Shown: piece by piece, positions 44,655-52,430 of the stretch
Layout: every line of letters begins with the position of its first letter
Position numbering within the stretch: the stretch's first letter is position 1
Source of the DNA: an uncultured Acidobacteriaceae bacterium
Lineage (GTDB): Bacteria > Acidobacteriota > Terriglobia > Terriglobales > Acidobacteriaceae
DNA: 64,000 nt
NCBI GenBank assembly: GCA_903904755.1
Contig: CAIVDV010000008.1
Span: forward strand, 27,680 to 91,679
Direction: 5' to 3'
The notes under the pieces: model-generated
Databases searched by the model: none
The model's input: the letters and a program-made list of their open reading frames with translations, nothing else
Told to the model about the DNA's origin: nothing
Program-made: the position numbers and the translations under genes

Positions 44655-45545
44655 TTAGCGCCAGTCGTCCTGGGCGCGGGAGGCGGCTTCGCTGATGACG
44701 GAGTCGAACTCAGTGTGTTTACGAATGAGGATTTCAGAGAAGAGGCGGTCCTGGCGGAGTTGGATGGCCTGGAGGCGGACGAGTTCGAGGAGGGCGAGGA
44801 ACATGGCAACGACGGTGCGCGGGGTGCGCATGTTGCCGAGGAGGCGGGTGAGGGAGACGGGGCGGTCTTCCATGCTGAGGCGGCGGCCGAGGTACTCGAT
44901 CATTTTGCCGACGTTGACCTGGTCTTCCTCGACATTGAGGACGGGGCGGGACTGGAGGCGCTCCATGACCTGGCGGAAGACGCGGACGAGATCGACGGTG
45001 TCGGCGGCGATCTCCTGGTCGGATTCGGCTTCTTCCTTGAAGTCGCGGATTCCTGGGTTGGACCAGGTGGCGGCCTCAAGCATTTGTTTCTGCTGGAGCA
45101 TTTGGGCGGCATTTTTGAAGCGCTCGTGCTCGAGGAGGCGCTCGACGAGCTCGCGGCGGGGATCTTCGCCGGTTCCGTCTTCGGCTGCGGCGGCTTCGCG
45201 GGGGAGGAGCATTTTGCTTTTGATGTGGATGAGGAGCGAGGCCATGTAGATGAACTCGCCGGCGACATCGACGTCGGTGGCTTTGAGCTGCTCGACATAG
45301 CCGAGGAACTGTTTGGTGATGCGGGCGATGGGGATGTCGTAGATGTCGATGTCCTGCTTGCGGATGAGGTCAAGGAGGAGATCCATGGGACCATCGTAGA
45401 CGCGGCCGATGTTGACGGAGAAAGGGAAGACATCGGCGGCTTCGACGGCCTTCTGGCGCGCTTTTGCCTGCTCGCTGGCCGGCTCGGGCGTGACGAGAAA
45501 GAGGTGCGCGTTGGATTTGGAGTCTTTCACTGGGGTGTCTTCCAT
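44655..45545 (-). CDS. scpA: Segregation and condensation protein A
   Basis: This is the kleisin subunit that bridges SMC heads and binds ScpB. The 296 residues show the N-terminal SMC-binding helices (YDGPMDLLLDLIRKQDIDIYDIPIARITKQFLGYV), the segment FIYMASLLIHIKSKMLLP and the C-terminal winged helix (TVVAMFLALLELVRLQAIQLRQDRLFSEI). The first 35 residues are an extra, poorly ordered stretch. It follows trpS by 10 bases and is probably co-transcribed with trpD and trpS. Confidence 0.95.
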   Translation of the reverse strand: MEDTPVKDSKSNAHLFLVTPEPASEQAKARQKAVEAADVFPFSVNIGRVYDGPMDLLLDLIRKQDIDIYDIPIARITKQFLGYVEQLKATDVDVAGEFIYMASLLIHIKSKMLLPREAAAAEDGTGEDPRRELVERLLEHERFKNAAQMLQQKQMLEAATWSNPGIRDFKEEAESDQEIAADTVDLVRVFRQVMERLQSRPVLNVEEDQVNVGKMIEYLGRRLSMEDRPVSLTRLLGNMRTPRTVVAMFLALLELVRLQAIQLRQDRLFSEILIRKHTEFDSVISEAASRAQDDWR

Positions 45546-45555
45546 GTCGTATCAA

Positions 45556-47118
45556 CTATTTCAGAGGCGTGTAGTTGCTGAGAAGGGTGGTGATATCGAC
45601 GGGGGCGGCATCGCCGACGGTGAGGGTGAATTCGCCAGACTGTTCGTGGACAGCGACAGGGACGGGGCCGGTTTTTGTCGCCTTTTTGGCCTTGGCGAAG
45701 CTCTCGACGAAGTACTTGGGGGGGACGATGAAGTCGTTGAGCCAGTTGCCGTTGTCGCTGCCGCAGAGGAGAACCCAGACGTCGTAGGACTTGGTGGGAA
45801 TGGAGAATCTCCATTCGGCTGAGTCTTCGGATTCTGCCGCGGCAGTGGCGAAGACGCGCTTCTTTTTTGCTGGGAGAATGAGGGGCTCTTCGTAGACGCG
45901 CTCGGGGGAGAAGCCGGCGGTGGTGGGCTCAGAGAGAGCGATATCTGCCGGGATGAGTTGCTGCCAGGCTTTGCGGACTGCGGCTTCCGTGAGGAATGCG
46001 CCGAGCTGCCAGAGGCTAGTGGAGGAGGCGAAGTCGTAGCCTTTGGCGGCGACCTGCTGGACGGCCATGCGCGCCTGGAAGGTGCGGGCTTCCTCTGCGG
46101 TGAGGATGCGGGAGAGGTCGAGGACCTTGCGGGCTTCAAGCATGGTTTGCTCGGCGCGGGCCTCGGCCTTGCGGGATTGCTCGCGGAGCATATCCCATAC
46201 GCCGGGAATGTCGGCCTCGTACTGCTGGCGGCGCTCAAAGAAGGGGGTGATGTGCTGTTGGACGGAGGTGGCGGCGGCGCGGCGACACTCCGAGCAGGTG
46301 CTGCGGGCGGCGCGGCAGTTGGAGAGCCATTCGACGGCGATGACGGGGAGGCTGAAGGCTTTGTGGAGGTCGGCGACGGGGCAGAGGTCGGGGTTGCCGG
46401 GGTCGGACTGGATGGCGCGCTGGCCGTTGGTGGACATGGAGAGGACTTTGGCTTCGACGGCCTTGGGGGATTCGGTGAGGCCGATGGTGTTGCCGTAGCT
46501 CTTGGACATTTTGCGGCCGTCAGTACCGGTGAGCTTGGGGGATGGGGTGAGGAGGACTTCCGGCTCTGGGAAGACGGTGGATTTGTAGAGGGAGTTGAAT
46601 CGGCGGGCGACCTCGCGGGTGAGCTCGACGTGGGCGACCTGGTCCTGGCCGACGGGGACGTACTGGGGCTGATAGAGAAGGATGTCTGCGGACTGGAGGA
46701 GGGGGTAGCCGAGGAAGCCGTAGGTGGTGAGGTCCTTGGATGAGAGGTTTTCCTGCTGTTCCTTGTAGGTGGGGACGCGCTCGAGCCAGCCGAGGGGGGT
46801 GATCATGCTGAAGAGCAGGTGGAGTTCGGCGTGCTGAGGGACGTGGCTTTGGATGAAGATGGTGGAGCGCTGGGGGTCGAGGCCGGCTGCGAGCCAGTCA
46901 AGAGCGACGTCGATGGTGTTGAGCTTGATGCGGCTGGGGTCAGCGTAATCGGTGGTGAGGGCGTGGTAGTCGGCGATGAAGAAGTAGCACTCGTAGGCGT
47001 CCTGAAGATTGACCCAGTTGGCGAGGGCTCCCATGTAGTTGCCGAGGTGGAGCTTGCCGGTGGGGCGCATGCCGCTGAGGACACGGGGACGGTTGGTGGG
47101 CGCTACGTTATCAGACAT
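45556..47118 (-). CDS. trpS: Tryptophanyl-tRNA synthetase with iron-sulfur motif and C-terminal extension
   Basis: This class I enzyme charges tRNA-Trp. The HIGH-type motif is PTGKLHLGNY (19-28) and KMSKS is at 203-207. A cysteine set Cys246-x21-Cys268-x6-Cys275-x2-Cys278 closely matches the motif that binds a [4Fe-4S] cluster in the Thermotoga enzyme. At 520 residues it exceeds the usual 330-350; the extra 170 C-terminal residues end in a beta-rich domain (WRFSIPTKSYDVWVLLCGSDNG, IVPPKYFVESF) that I do not recognise. It lies between trpD (51 bases) and scpA (10 bases). Confidence 0.95.
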   Translation of the reverse strand: MSDNVAPTNRPRVLSGMRPTGKLHLGNYMGALANWVNLQDAYECYFFIADYHALTTDYADPSRIKLNTIDVALDWLAAGLDPQRSTIFIQSHVPQHAELHLLFSMITPLGWLERVPTYKEQQENLSSKDLTTYGFLGYPLLQSADILLYQPQYVPVGQDQVAHVELTREVARRFNSLYKSTVFPEPEVLLTPSPKLTGTDGRKMSKSYGNTIGLTESPKAVEAKVLSMSTNGQRAIQSDPGNPDLCPVADLHKAFSLPVIAVEWLSNCRAARSTCSECRRAAATSVQQHITPFFERRQQYEADIPGVWDMLREQSRKAEARAEQTMLEARKVLDLSRILTAEEARTFQARMAVQQVAAKGYDFASSTSLWQLGAFLTEAAVRKAWQQLIPADIALSEPTTAGFSPERVYEEPLILPAKKKRVFATAAAESEDSAEWRFSIPTKSYDVWVLLCGSDNGNWLNDFIVPPKYFVESFAKAKKATKTGPVPVAVHEQSGEFTLTVGDAAPVDITTLLSNYTPLK

Positions 47119-47169
47119 GATTCCATCGATTCCGAGAGAGTTTCTGTTGAGGTAATTGTAGCTGGCGCA

Positions 47170-48225
47170 TTATTTGCCGGCCCAGCGTGCGCCGAAGGCG
47201 CGGAGCTTGGCGAGGGTGGCAGCGGCCTGGCCACTGTCAATGGATTCGCGGGCCTGGAGGACGCCTTCCTTGAGGTCGGCAGCCATGCCGCAGGCGACGA
47301 GGGCGGCGGCGGCGTTGAAGAGGACGACATCGCGACGGGGGCCGGGGACGCCGGTGACGATGTCGTAAAGGATGGCGGCGTTTTGCTGTGCGTTGCCGCC
47401 GGAGATCTGGTCAAGGGGGGCGCGTTCGAGGCCGGCCATTTCGGGAGCGACGCGTGCGGCCTTGATGGTGTGGCCTTCGGGGGTTTCTTCGACGCGGACG
47501 GTGATGGATTCGGCGCTGAGGGTGAGCTCGTCGAGGCCGTCAGTGCCGTTGACAACGAAGGCGACGCGCTCAGTGGCGAGCTCGACGAGGGTGCGGCCGA
47601 GGAGGAGGCAGCGGCTGGGAGTGAGGGTGCCGATGACCTGGATGCGAGCGCGGGCGGGGTTGGTGAGTGGGCCGCAGAGGTTGAAGATGGTGCGGAAGCC
47701 GAGGGCGCGGCGGAGGGGGGCGACGGCCTTCATGGCGGGGTGCATGGTGGGCGCGTGGAAGAAGACGAAGCCGGTTTCGCGGAGGCACTCGACGGCGAGT
47801 TCGGGAGAGAGGGTGATGGGGACGCCGAGGGCTTCGAGGACATCGGCCGAGCCAACGAGGCTGGTGACGGCGCGGTTGCCATGCTTGGCGACGCGGGCAC
47901 CGGCACCAGCAGCGACGAGGGCGGAGCCGGAGGAGATGTTGAAGGTGGTGCGGCGGCCGCCGCCTGTGCCGACGATGTCAACGAGGTTTTCGCGCTCTGA
48001 GTCGGTAAGGGGGACGGGGGTGGAGTTGGCGCGCATGACGTCGACAAAGCCGGCGAGTTCCGGAGCGAGTTCGCCGCGAGTGGCGAGGGCGGAAAGGAAA
48101 GCTGCGGCCTCAATCTCAGGGGTTTCGCCGGCGAGCATGGAGTTGAGCACGGCGCGGGCCTGCTCGCGGGTGAGTGCGGTTCCCTCTTCGGTGAGCGGAC
48201 GCAGGATTTCTTTGACGATCGACAT
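47170..48225 (-). CDS. trpD: Anthranilate phosphoribosyltransferase
   Basis: The second step of tryptophan synthesis transfers phosphoribose from PRPP to anthranilate. The 351-residue product has the PRPP loop VDIVGTGGGRRTTFNISSGSA followed by KHGNRAVTSLVGSADVLEALG, and the anthranilate-site region FFHAPTMHPAMKAVAPLRRALGFRTIFNLCGPLTNPA. ATG 48225 gives the canonical N-terminus; the frame is open to 48330. No other trp biosynthesis gene is in the window. Placement directly before trpS links synthesis and use of tryptophan. Confidence 0.96.
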   Translation of the reverse strand: MSIVKEILRPLTEEGTALTREQARAVLNSMLAGETPEIEAAAFLSALATRGELAPELAGFVDVMRANSTPVPLTDSERENLVDIVGTGGGRRTTFNISSGSALVAAGAGARVAKHGNRAVTSLVGSADVLEALGVPITLSPELAVECLRETGFVFFHAPTMHPAMKAVAPLRRALGFRTIFNLCGPLTNPARARIQVIGTLTPSRCLLLGRTLVELATERVAFVVNGTDGLDELTLSAESITVRVEETPEGHTIKAARVAPEMAGLERAPLDQISGGNAQQNAAILYDIVTGVPGPRRDVVLFNAAAALVACGMAADLKEGVLQARESIDSGQAAATLAKLRAFGARWAGK

Positions 48226-48317
48226 GGTTCCAGTATCGCAAACCAGGGCTGTGGCGAAGGCGTGGGGGATTTGCAATTTGGGGGAAGAGCGGGAAACAGA
48301 GGTTTGTCTGCGGAGCG

Positions 48318-48611
48318 ATGGAAGTTGCAAAGCTGACGTCCCACCATATAAAACGGGAAGCGGAGGCTAAGGTGCCATTTAGCCCGTTCGCCAGCAAGAC
48401 ACTGCGAGAACACCTGTTGCGGGGTGCGGCTGGGATTGTGGCGTTTGTGGCGGCGTTTCGGATAGCGTTTACCCATCCGATGCTTGCACTGGTACTTGCG
48501 GTGGTGACGGTACTTTTCTTCCGCGGATGCCCGGTTTGCTGGACGACGGGGCTGATTGACACAGCGCACACGGCGTGGAAGAGCCGGAGGGAACGGCAGC
48601 CCGCCGAGTAA
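48318..48611 (+). CDS. Small membrane protein with RGCPVCW motif
   Basis: I do not recognise the family. The 97 residues have a basic N-terminus, one long hydrophobic stretch (about 36-67, GIVAFVAAFRIAFTHPMLALVLAVVTVLFF) and then RGCPVCWTTGLIDTAHTAW. The CxxC next to a membrane segment suggests a metal- or heme-binding or redox role, but this is inference. CGGAG precedes ATG 48318. It is divergent from trpD. Confidence 0.65.
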   Translation: MEVAKLTSHHIKREAEAKVPFSPFASKTLREHLLRGAAGIVAFVAAFRIAFTHPMLALVLAVVTVLFFRGCPVCWTTGLIDTAHTAWKSRRERQPAE

Positions 48612-48721
48612 GCTTCTGGCTAAATTGCGAATGGACAGTAGACAGGCTGCGCTGGATTTGCGCCCAAAGCGGGACGGGCAGGGAGATGCCGGCTGGAGGG
48701 TTTGCCGCGTGTTTGCCGCAT

Positions 48722-48734
48722 CCGATAGTATCGG
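48722..48734. promoter_or_regulatory. 13-base palindrome upstream of sucC
   Basis: CCGATAGTATCGG is a perfect dyad centred on G48728, about 110 bases before the sucC start, in the only region able to hold its promoter. It could be an operator for a dimeric regulator. No regulator is identified. Confidence 0.3.
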
Positions 48735-48841
48735 AGATGCCGCGATTGGCCTTATTTGTCCAGCACGGGCAGAGTTAGACTTACGCGTTTCCATCAATTC
48801 CCCGCGTACTGCGCGGGCTGCGGCTAAAGGGAGACAATCCT

Positions 48842-50020
48842 TTGAAGATCCATGAGTTCCAAGCGAAAGCGATCCTGGCGAAGTACGGCGTGCCCGTACC
48901 CAGGGGCGTGGTGGCAAATACGCTGCCGGAGGCGGCCGAGGCCGCAAAAACCCTGTTTGCCAACGGCGCAACGGGCGTGGTGGTGAAGGCGCAGATTCAT
49001 GCCGGAGGCCGCGGCAAGGGCGGCGGCGTGAAGGTAGTGCGCACGCAGGCTGATGCGGAAGCGGCAGCGGCGAAGATTCTTGGTATGCAGCTGATTACCC
49101 ACCAGACCGGCCCGCAAGGCCAGAAGGTGCAGCGACTGCTGGTGGAAGAGACGGCCTCGATTGACCGGGAGCTTTACCTGGGAATCGTGCTGGACCGTGC
49201 TGTGGGCAAGCTGGTGTTTATGGCTTCCAAGGCGGGCGGCATGGAGATTGAGGAAGTTGCCGCGAAGGACCCGACGGCGATTGTGAAGGAAGTGATTGAC
49301 CCGGCGGTTGGGCTGGCTGCCTACCAGGGCCGCAAACTTGCCTTTGCGCTGGGATTGAAGCCGACGCAGATCAACCAGGCGGTGGCGTTCTTCCAGAGCC
49401 TGTACAAGGCGTTTGTGGAGACGGATGCTTCGCTGGTGGAGATTAACCCGTTTATTACGACGACCGATGACAAGCTGTTTGCGCTGGACGCGAAAATGAC
49501 CTTTGACGACAACGCGCTGTATCGGCACGCGGATGTGCGGGAGCTGCGCGATTTGGCGGAAGAGGATCCGCTTGAGGTGGAAGCGAGCAAGTACGCGCTG
49601 AACTACATCAAGCTGGATGGCTCGATTGCGTGCATGGTGAATGGCGCGGGCCTGGCGATGGCGACGATGGACATTATCCAGTACGCGGGCGGCAGCCCGG
49701 CGAACTTCCTGGATGTGGGCGGCGGAGCGACGCAGGAGCAGATTGAGCATGCGTTTGAGATTCTGCTGTCGGATGCGAGTGTGAAGGCGATCTTCATCAA
49801 CATCTTTGGCGGGATTTTGCGTGTGGACCGGTTGGCACAAGGTGTGGTGGCTGCGGCGCGGAAGCTGAGCGTGACGCTGCCGATTGTGCTTAGGCTGGAA
49901 GGCACGAATGTGGAAGAGGGCCGGCAGATTCTGAAGGAATCGGGCTTGAACTTCCAGGTGGGATCAACGATGAAGGAAGCGGCAGACTTGGTTGTCGCAG
50001 CAGCAAAGGTGGGGGCATAA
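48842..50020 (+). CDS. sucC: Succinyl-CoA synthetase beta subunit (ADP-forming)
   Basis: With SucD this converts succinyl-CoA and ADP to succinate, CoA and ATP in the TCA cycle. The 392 residues begin [21 protein letters not shown] and contain the ATP-grasp segment [19 protein letters not shown]. Later signatures are [30 protein letters not shown] and NFLDVGGGA. The start is TTG 48842, the codon that gives the canonical N-terminus. sucD begins one base after its stop. Confidence 0.97.
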   Translation: MKIHEFQAKAILAKYGVPVPRGVVANTLPEAAEAAKTLFANGATGVVVKAQIHAGGRGKGGGVKVVRTQADAEAAAAKILGMQLITHQTGPQGQKVQRLLVEETASIDRELYLGIVLDRAVGKLVFMASKAGGMEIEEVAAKDPTAIVKEVIDPAVGLAAYQGRKLAFALGLKPTQINQAVAFFQSLYKAFVETDASLVEINPFITTTDDKLFALDAKMTFDDNALYRHADVRELRDLAEEDPLEVEASKYALNYIKLDGSIACMVNGAGLAMATMDIIQYAGGSPANFLDVGGGATQEQIEHAFEILLSDASVKAIFINIFGGILRVDRLAQGVVAAARKLSVTLPIVLRLEGTNVEEGRQILKESGLNFQVGSTMKEAADLVVAAAKVGA

Positions 50021-50021
50021 G

Positions 50022-50894
50022 ATGGCCGTACTCGTCGATAAGAACACTCGTTTGATTGTGCAGGGCATTACGGGCAAGGAAGGGACTTTCCATGCCAAGG
50101 GCGCTGCCGAATACGGCACCAACGTTGTGGGTGGTGTGACGCCCGGCAAGGGCGGCACGACCCACGAGGGCTGGCCGGTTTTCAACACCGTGGCTGAGGC
50201 TGTGGACGCGACGGGCGCGAATGCGACGGTGATTTTTGTGCCGCCGCCGTTTGCCGCGGACGCGATTCTGGAAGCGGAAGGCGCGGGATTGCCACTGATT
50301 GTGTGCATTACCGAGGGCATTCCGACGCTGGACATGGTGAAGGTTTGGTCGAAGATCAAGGGCTCGAGTTCGCAGCTGATTGGGCCGAACTGCCCTGGTG
50401 TGATTTCGCCGGGGAAGGCCAAGATTGGCATTATGCCGGGCCGGATTCACCTGGAAGGGTCAATCGGGATTGTGTCGAAGTCTGGCACGTTGACCTATGA
50501 GGCTGTGCACCAACTGACGCAGCGCGGGATAGGGCAGTCGACGGCGATTGGCATTGGCGGCGACCCGATTATCGGGACGACGCACATTGACGCGCTGAAG
50601 CTGCTGAACGAAGACCCCGACACGGAAGCGATCATCATGATTGGCGAAATTGGCGGCGCGGCTGAGGAAGCGGCGGCGGCCTATGTGAAGGAGTTCGTAC
50701 GGAAGCCGGTGGTTGGCTTTATTGCGGGGCAGACGGCGCCTCCGGGACGCCGGATGGGCCATGCTGGCGCGATCATCTCAGGCGGGCAAGGTACCGCAGC
50801 CGAGAAGATGAAGGCGATGCGCGAGGCCGGGATTCACGTGGTGGTTTCGCCTGCGGATATTGGGGCGAAGCTGGCCGAGGTGATTGGGCGGTAG
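50022..50894 (+). CDS. sucD: Succinyl-CoA synthetase alpha subunit
   Basis: This is the CoA-binding, phosphohistidine-bearing subunit of the TCA-cycle enzyme. The 290 residues carry [33 protein letters not shown] (CoA site), [12 protein letters not shown] and the active-site His247 in [21 protein letters not shown] 50022 gives the canonical start; an upstream in-frame codon at 49992 would overlap sucC. A terminator follows at 50920. Confidence 0.98.
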   Translation: MAVLVDKNTRLIVQGITGKEGTFHAKGAAEYGTNVVGGVTPGKGGTTHEGWPVFNTVAEAVDATGANATVIFVPPPFAADAILEAEGAGLPLIVCITEGIPTLDMVKVWSKIKGSSSQLIGPNCPGVISPGKAKIGIMPGRIHLEGSIGIVSKSGTLTYEAVHQLTQRGIGQSTAIGIGGDPIIGTTHIDALKLLNEDPDTEAIIMIGEIGGAAEEAAAAYVKEFVRKPVVGFIAGQTAPPGRRMGHAGAIISGGQGTAAEKMKAMREAGIHVVVSPADIGAKLAEVIGR

Positions 50895-50919
50895 TTTGCA
50901 AGCAAGGAAGTACGGAAAG

Positions 50920-50946
50920 GGCCCACCGGGATGGTGGGCCTTTTTT
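50920..50946 (+). terminator. Intrinsic terminator after sucD
   Basis: GGCCCACC (50920-50927) pairs with GGTGGGCC (50933-50940), followed directly by TTTTTT. It closes the sucCD operon. Confidence 0.92.
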
Positions 50947-50964
50947 GCGTTTGATGGGGTATCG

Positions 50965-52137
50965 TCAGTTTTTGGCGGAGTTGATTTCGTCGGAGAAGCG
51001 TTCGATGGAGAGGGCTTCGATGCCGGGAGAGACGGTGGTCATCTCGGGCTGGCTGCGGGATTTGCGATGGACGATGATGGAGCGGGCGACGCGGTCCCCT
51101 GCGGCTTTTTTGAGTGCGAGCATGGGTTTGGCCATGGTGGTTTGAACGGTGCGCCCGGCCTTGGCTTCGACGAGCCAGAACTTTGCATTGGGCTTGGGTA
51201 TGAGGAAGTCCACTTCGAGTCCCTGCTGGTCGCGGAAGCAGTAGAGTTCCTTGCGCTGGCCGCGGTTGATTTGGCTTTTGAGGATTTCCGCGGCGAGATG
51301 GCCTTCAAAGATTGCGCCGAGGAATGGAGAGCGCTCGAGTTCGGCCTGGGTCTGGATGCCGAGCAGGTAGCAGGCCATTCCGGAGTCGCCCCAGTATATT
51401 TTGGGAGATTTGACAAGGCGCTTGCCGAAGTTTTCGAAGTAGGGGGGGACGAGGATGATTTGGCCGGTGATTTCGAGGATGTAGAGCCACTCGGTGATGG
51501 TGGGGACGGTGACGCCGAGAGGAGCGGCGAGGTCGCTCTTGTTGAGGAACTGGCCGTGACGGCTGGCGACGAGGGAGAGAAAGCGGCGGAAGGTGGGCAG
51601 GTCGCGGACCTGGGTGATGGAGCGGACGTCGCGCTCGATGTAGGTCTGGAGGTAGGAGGCAAACCAGAGTTCGCGGCCAGCGGGGCGGGCGAGGACTTCA
51701 GGAAAGCCGCCTTTGAGGAGGTCAACTTTGGGGGATTCGGCGCGGCTGAAAGGGAGCAACTGGAGGACGGCGGCACGGCCGGCCATGGATTCGGTGATGC
51801 CCTGCATGAGGGGGGCTTCCTGCGAGCCGGTGAAGAGCCACTGGCCCATGCGGCGGGGATGGGCGTCGATGATGGAGCGGACGTAGCCGAGCAATTGCGG
51901 GGTGTTCTGGATTTCGTCGAGGATGACGGGGAGGCGGAGGCTTTCGAGGAAGGATCGGGGGTCGGAGCGGACACGGTCCTGGATGTCGGGGTCTTCAAGG
52001 AGGACGTACTGGGCCCTGGGGACGGCGGTGCGGAGGAGCATGGTTTTGCCGGCGCGGCGGGGGCCGGTGAGGACGACGGCGGGGAACTGCCGCATGGCTT
52101 TTTCGAGGAAGCCGGCCTGTCTGCGAGCTATGGGCAT
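50965..52137 (-). CDS. ATP-binding protein with AAA_14 and DUF4143 domains
   Basis: The 390-residue product has a P-loop ATPase domain with Walker A LTGPRRAGKT and Walker B VILDEIQN, then a C-terminal DUF4143 region. That region carries a PD-(D/E)xK-like signature: GLEVDFLIPKP followed by FWLVEAKAG. Such proteins are abundant in prokaryotes; function is unknown, with links to mobile elements proposed. ATG 52137 is the first ATG; a TTG at 52173 would add 12 residues. It is convergent with sucD. Confidence 0.9.
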   Translation of the reverse strand: MPIARRQAGFLEKAMRQFPAVVLTGPRRAGKTMLLRTAVPRAQYVLLEDPDIQDRVRSDPRSFLESLRLPVILDEIQNTPQLLGYVRSIIDAHPRRMGQWLFTGSQEAPLMQGITESMAGRAAVLQLLPFSRAESPKVDLLKGGFPEVLARPAGRELWFASYLQTYIERDVRSITQVRDLPTFRRFLSLVASRHGQFLNKSDLAAPLGVTVPTITEWLYILEITGQIILVPPYFENFGKRLVKSPKIYWGDSGMACYLLGIQTQAELERSPFLGAIFEGHLAAEILKSQINRGQRKELYCFRDQQGLEVDFLIPKPNAKFWLVEAKAGRTVQTTMAKPMLALKKAAGDRVARSIIVHRKSRSQPEMTTVSPGIEALSIERFSDEINSAKN

Positions 52138-52430
52138 GTTGAGTATTTTAAAGCGGTATTTTAGATTACTCAAGAACTATCTGAGAGGAACCCAGACCTG
52201 CGGAGAGGAGACGAAGGGCGCGATGGAGGGAGCGAGGATGCCATGATTTGGCTTTGCCAGGGGCGGTTGTTTTGAGAAATTTAAAGTGACGTTTTATAAA
52301 ACTCATGCTTTTTGGAATCAGGAAAACGGAGAAGACGAGGAGTGGGGCTTGTGAAAGAAGGCCTGCATTGACTGGGGCAAACGTGTAGTGAAGGGCGCTC
52401 CCCGCATGAGGGTGCGGGGAGCGCGGGTGA
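52138..52430. other. Intergenic gap between DUF4143 ATPase and M13 peptidase
   Basis: No gene seen. The stretch is AT-richer than its surroundings and includes a 12-base palindrome GTTTTATAAAAC at 52291-52302 and, at its right end, the terminator-like hairpin of the peptidase gene. Confidence 0.5.
52395..52424 (-). terminator. Terminator-like hairpin after the M13 peptidase gene
   Basis: GCGCTCCCCGCA (52395-52406) and TGCGGGGAGCGC (52413-52424) form a perfect 12-bp stem with a 6-base loop just after the stop codon at 52431. The following minus-strand sequence is only weakly T-rich (CCTTCACT). Confidence 0.65.

Noticed and set aside
48700..48730. TTGCCG-18-TAGTAT as a sucC promoter
   Set aside because: Only about four matches in each hexamer and a non-ideal spacer; too weak to list as a feature.
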